From NCBI RefSeq assembly GCF_003473485.1, contig NC_053048.1, positions 49,969,755 through 50,033,754 of the forward strand: 64,000 nucleotides of DNA, read 5' to 3'. Origin of the DNA: Medicago truncatula. Lineage: Eukaryota; Streptophyta; Magnoliopsida; Fabales; Fabaceae. Positions 59,690 to 64,000 of the stretch are shown here, in pieces. How positions within the stretch are numbered: the first letter of the stretch is position 1; each line of letters starts with the position of its first letter. The translations under genes were made by a program, and so were the position numbers. The notes beneath the pieces were generated by a model. The model did not search any database. It worked only from the letters and a program-made list of their open reading frames with translations, and was not told the origin of the DNA.

Positions 59690-60172
59690 GAGTGAATAGT
59701 TAAATTTATCCTTGAATTTGTATGAATCAGACAAAAACGTCCCTCAATTTATCGAAATAGCTATTTTGTCCCTGAATTTAACAAATGTCCATCAAAATGG
59801 AAGGAAGAAAGTTCAACCAGATTTGCACAAATCATCAAAGAATATTTAAGAAACTTTTTTCTAAAGAACATACATCATGAAATAAAAAAATCTAAATACT
59901 AAATTGCATAACATTTTTTGCAATCAATCAATTTCGTCCTTGGAAATTTTGGTCACTATCGGCCAAATTAGTCCCTACTTATGTGACATCTGACATGACA
60001 ATCCATGAGAGAGGTCAACGGCCACGTCATCACCGTTAACACCCTAAATGGACGAAGGAACTAGTTTGATTGACATATGACAAATTCGGGGACAAAATAG
60101 CCATTTCGATAAATTGAGGGACGTTTTTATCTGATTCGTGCAAATTCAAGGACAAATTTAACTATTCACTCT
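59690..60172. mobile_element. Mutator-type fold-back MITE
   Basis: Starts gagtgaatagttaaattt and ends aaatttaactattcactct; the inner arms (acgtccctcaatttatcg and complement) also pair. Perfect 9-bp duplication ttaaaccac at 59681-59689 and 60173-60181. 483 bp. The termini differ from the ggcttaa family. Confidence 0.9.
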
Positions 60173-60181
60173 TTAAACCAC

Positions 60182-61433
60182 TTGCATCTTAATATCAACT
60201 TCTAGAAATAGAAAATTATTTGAACATGATTTCAATCCAGGCATTATGGAAAAATGCTCATTCCTTAAACCAAAAAAAAAAAAAAAAAAAAAGTTCATTA
60301 CAACCTAGTAGAATGTCAGCTTGTGATTTTAGTTGTTTTTGTGGTCCCTTTGTTTTGGGTAAATTCTTTGTCCTTTGTTGTACTCTCCAATCTTTATCTG
60401 GAAGTCCCAGCTTTCATTGCTACTACTTTTATTTTCAAATAGGTCTGAGCACCTCTTCTTATACTCATTTCTCTATTCATAATGTATATGTGATTTGCCA
60501 TAAAAATAAAAAAAAATAAAATAAAATAAAAACCTCTAGTAGAATTAGCATTTCTATATCACAAGAATATCAATCTTGAAATAACATTAAAGTGCACTTG
60601 TTAAGTAATAAAGAGTCATTAAGTTCAATAAACTTATGAATGAAGTACTGTTCTTGAAAATTATTTGGTATGATATTTGAGGGTTAAAGTACACAATATA
60701 AACCTTTATACAGAGCTGAAAACTGGATGAAGCATCAAAAGTAGTTATATTCGTGGCCGAGGCATGAGGGTCATTAGGTGTAACGATTTGGTTTGGTTCA
60801 CAGTCATAAAATGTTCAAAGTGATCAAATTTATATCAATTCGGTTTGGTTTTCAATATTTTTCAGAAAATTGAACTAAACTAAAATGAGAATATACGCAA
60901 TTCAATTCTTATTTGAGCACACACATTATATATGCAATTGAAAATATTATCTTCACTACATTATAAACTTTAGCAGCTTCTACCTAGTTACGAGAAAAAA
61001 ATCCTACCTGATTGCACAAATTTTGCACCTTTCTAAAATCTCCACTTGGAGGATGTTAGAACATTACAACAATGGACAGCAGCTGATCATAAACGACATC
61101 CAGCATTGGCTTGTTTAATGTTAACATTAAATGTCCCTATAAGTTGGCTCAATCTACTATTACCAACAGAGTCTCAAAATGGTATGCAGGAGCACTTTGT
61201 TGGCAGCATTACTCTTGGCCAAATTAAAAGGAGGAGGCTCATTAAGGTTAATAAATGGTGATGGTGGTAGTGATTGGGGTTTTTGTGGTCTCTAGTGGAG
61301 GAGAAAGATAAGTGGAAAAGGGTCCAATGACATGACATGTGTCAAAGTAGTTGTGCTCACAGGGCGCCTCTCTGCTAATGGCTTAACAGGCTAATTGGGT
61401 GCTGAGGATGGGGTTGGGACCACAGTGTGTTCA
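60182..61433. other. Intergenic and 3' flank of DYAD
   Basis: Simple A-runs (60271-60292, 60505-60530) and unassigned sequence. The part next to 61434 may be 3' UTR of the DYAD gene. An open frame at 61046-61261 has no recognisable domain. No gene is supported. Confidence 0.35.
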
Positions 61434-64000
61434 TCAAGGTTGGTTACAACATGTGGATACAAACTCGTATTTGACCACATAAAGGTCCCTCTTGTTTTGT
61501 CCTCTGCTTCCTACTACCATTTGTGTGTCTGCTGATTTTGTTTTGTTCACGTTAGTACCTTTCTCTTCCTCCCTTGTCTCATGTCCAATGTTTTCTGTCA
61601 ATGATGTTGGTCCAAGCAATGACGCTGGTGGTTCTTCTACTAGTGTTGGTTTCAGCATTCCCATTTGATCCTGCGTTAAGTGCTTTTCATCAGGACCAAA
61701 AAAAAATCCAGTATTGATTTTCATCAGTCTTCAACATTTATTCGCATAGATGGATGAGAATATAAAGTAAAATACTGTAACAAAGTACTTGTTCAAAAAT
61801 AAATACTATAACAAATTAGTAATATCAAAATGGGAATTTTTATAATTCTGTTCATACCAATCATAAAATCATTATTTTGCAATGAAAACGCTCAATCCTA
61901 TGACCTCTCAATAGAATATTTCAAAGCAATCATCAGCATCATTATTTTATTGTATTCTGATGAATGTAGGTAGCATAATTATTTTGCATTGAAAAAATTC
62001 AATCAATAAGCAGCTCAATAAAATAAAGAGTTTATATATGTTACCTCCATGCCATTCAATGCCAAAGAAATTTCTTTTAGCTGTTCTTCAATTTTAGCCT
62101 TTTTATGAACCAGCTCCAAATAAATATCCTGAAATATAACAGATAGAATAATTATTAAAAACTACTGTTGTCTATATGACATGTGACCTCCCAAATTCCC
62201 AGTTTTTACTATTCATGTTAATTGTTAGCAATGAGCTGGGACTACTATGCTTCCCCTCACCTGCTTAGAAACCTGGGAAAAATTCAAATTTGACATAGCC
62301 AATGCTTTTCTATTTGATTTTAGCTCCCTCATTTCACTGTTTGCAGATCAAGAAAAGTATGTGATAAATCAAAATCAATAGAATAACCAATAACACCAGT
62401 CATTCAATCATAAAATGGAAAATGAAACTGGCAATACCGTTTCAACTTAATTATTTCCTCCTTTATGATCTCTCTGAGTTCATTACTAGTAACATATTCT
62501 GGTGCAATGCTGTCTCCAGGCTTCCAGCCAGGGGGAGGAGTCCAGTAGGGGTCTTGACCCAATTCCTTTCTAAGATCAGCAAGATCAGCACTCTCTAACC
62601 AGTATTCCATTGAACCTTCGGCATTGTGTTTCCGTCTGAATCTATCAACTCCTCCTGGTGCCACTTTTCCAGCCATGTGTTTCAACAAATGATCAAGTAA
62701 ACCTGTGTCACCAATATACTTTCTTGCTTCTGATCTAAGCTCTTGCCTCATTATTGAGTTTCCATACACAGCTCCTTTTTCCTTCATAACCTTCAACATG
62801 TTCTCCTCTGCTAACTTATACCTTCAAATGTACAAGGTAACATATATAAGTATATAACATCAAATTAATAACTAAACTAACTAACACCTATATATCAAAG
62901 CAAGTGGAAAACTGAACTGTGTATTGAAAAAAGGTTACATCTATGAATACAAATAACCATTTACCTCTCAGCAGCCCATCTATAAATCCCTAGTTTTGGC
63001 TTGTTTCTGCTATAAACCACGAGTTCCTGCTTCTTGGTGTCATTCACTGCTTTCTTAGATTTTTTGGCTCCGCTGCTACTACTCACACCTTGTTGATTTT
63101 TGTTGCATTGACGAGTTGTCCTCTGTACCTCAAACTGAGCTACCTTGACAGCTTCTTCCATTTTGTTCTTTCTCTTCTTCACATTAGTCCCATCTCTGGC
63201 CTTAAAATGGAAAGGTTTTTCCTTCTGAAGTGGAGGTAAAGGTTCAACCTTTTGCTCCTCATGACGCCCCAAGAACCGAACTTGTTGGCGTTGGCCCCAC
63301 TGCACCATACCAGTGAATTTGATCTCAGACCAACATGAACCCTGCTTGGGAACCAAACTAGTAGCAGCATCATTGATAACTGGGCTCATAGGAGGAGAGA
63401 CCCAAAAACTCCATGAGTTTCCTTTCTCAGCAAATTCGTTAGCTGAGATGCTTCTACAGAGTGTTTCTGGCTTTCCAAAGCATTGATCTTTAAAGTGAGT
63501 GCTAAGAGATTTGAGGCTTGGATACCTTAGAGATACTTCCTGCTCCCATTTGTCAGTGACCTACAAGATTTCAACATCTAGTAAATGAAACCCAACAAAG
63601 ATGACATTTTCAGAACTTCAATTCATAAAATGTTTTTATTTGTTACAATTCATAAAGCGTTTGAAAATAAAAGAGAGCTTTTCATGTAATATTTAAAATG
63701 AACATATAGTATTTATAAGAGTACAAGCTCGTAATTACAAGCTAATCTCAACTATTAACTAAGCTAAACAAAGTAAATTTTACATCAAGTAATCTCACTA
63801 ATAAGAGCTTTTCTCTAATAAGAACTTTTGGTGTAATATTTATAATCAAATGAAAAAGAGTGAGAGCTTTTTTATATTACCATTACAAGGTTCACACATT
63901 TGATTTGAACTGGGCAATTTGGTGGAAGATAGGAATGATTAATTTGGTAAAATCGACCCACTTCAAAGTCCACAGGAGTCCCTGGAATATTTGTTGAAGT
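61434..64000 (-). CDS. DYAD: DYAD/SWITCH1/AMEIOTIC1 meiotic protein (5' end outside window)
   Basis: Nuclear protein needed for entry into meiosis, sister-chromatid cohesion and early recombination. Exons on the minus strand: 64000-63881 (partial), 63560-62965, 62821-62438, 62336-62261, 62128-62045, 61670-61434; 1497 nt in phase, 498 residues. Visible features: the N-terminal RFYQINHSYLPPNCPV region, EVSLRYPSLKSL, WSFWVSPP, a variable basic linker (KKRKNKMEE, GAKKSKKA), and then the family hallmark RWAAERYKLAEENMLKVM, SIMRQELRSEARKYIGDTGL, LDHLLKHMAGKVAPGG, RRKHNAEGSMEYWLES and DPYWTPPPGWKPGD. A coiled-coil region follows (LREIIKEEIIKLKREMRELK, VHKKAKIEEQLKEI). The final exon and the stop at 61434 are less certain because this tail is poorly conserved; the acceptor at 61671 was chosen because it keeps the frame. 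The first exons and start codon lie beyond 64000. Confidence 0.93.

Noticed and set aside
61046-61261. Additional C-terminal exon of DYAD
   Set aside because: Neither strand gives sequence resembling a DYAD tail, and no frame-consistent splice pair was evident.
1-64000. CRISPR array, bacterial operon or phage genes
   Set aside because: No regularly spaced repeats, no Shine-Dalgarno-led gene runs, and all genes have plant introns or plant-only domains.
1-64000. Endogenous pararetrovirus copies
   Set aside because: Reverse-transcriptase relics all carry L1-type LINE motifs; no coat or movement protein pieces were recognised.

Overview
The window is plant nuclear DNA: AT-rich, intron-containing genes spaced kilobases apart, chloroplast transit peptides, and plant-only families (HVA22, NDR1/HIN1-like, nepenthesin-type protease, DYAD/SWITCH1). 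The repeats (tRNA-derived SINEs, Mutator fold-back MITEs, Tourist and Stowaway MITEs) and the protein sequences point to a legume, most likely Medicago or a close relative. That placement is from recognition, not a search.

Genes, left to right: (1) 1045-6582, minus, LDAH-type lipid-droplet alpha/beta hydrolase, 12 coding exons plus a 5' leader exon, 313 aa; (2) 10263-12163, plus, HVA22/TB2-DP1 protein, 6 exons, 191 aa; (3) 12661-13122, minus, uncharacterised 153-aa plant protein; (4) 17756-21382, plus, chloroplast 2-Cys peroxiredoxin BAS1, 7 exons, 265 aa; (5) 22635-23222, plus, predicted plastid NifU-like protein without the CxxC cysteines, 2 exons, 158 aa; (6) 32057-33466, plus, intronless secreted aspartic protease, 469 aa; (7) 39924-40610, minus, NHL/LEA_2 membrane protein, 228 aa; (8) 61434-64000, minus, DYAD/SWITCH1/AM1 meiotic protein, its 5' end beyond the window. 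These are independent housekeeping, stress or meiotic genes. No operon-like or pathway cluster is visible.

The rest is mostly transposons, many with ends and target-site duplications (TSDs) readable by eye: Mutator-type fold-backs with 9-bp TSDs (1790, 7946, 47464, 56786, 59690), PIF/Harbinger (Tourist) elements with TAA (1-290, 14684, 18246, 30725), a 5.2-kb Harbinger element with two decayed ORFs (47919-53103), a Helitron-like element carrying a B3-domain fragment (43939-47389), Stowaway-like MITEs (3478, 33879, 43453, 58200, 58506), a hAT-type element inside a SINE (27257-27952), a solo LTR inside a LINE (54568-56108), and further LINE and SINE relics. From 43.4 to 58.8 kb the DNA is an almost unbroken transposon block.

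No new multigene system was found. The best leads are the Harbinger element paired with internally deleted MITEs of its own family, the Helitron with a captured B3 fragment, two nested insertions whose pre-insertion sites can be rebuilt, a cysteine-free NifU-like protein, and an isolated GC-rich 33-bp inverted repeat at 24.6 kb.
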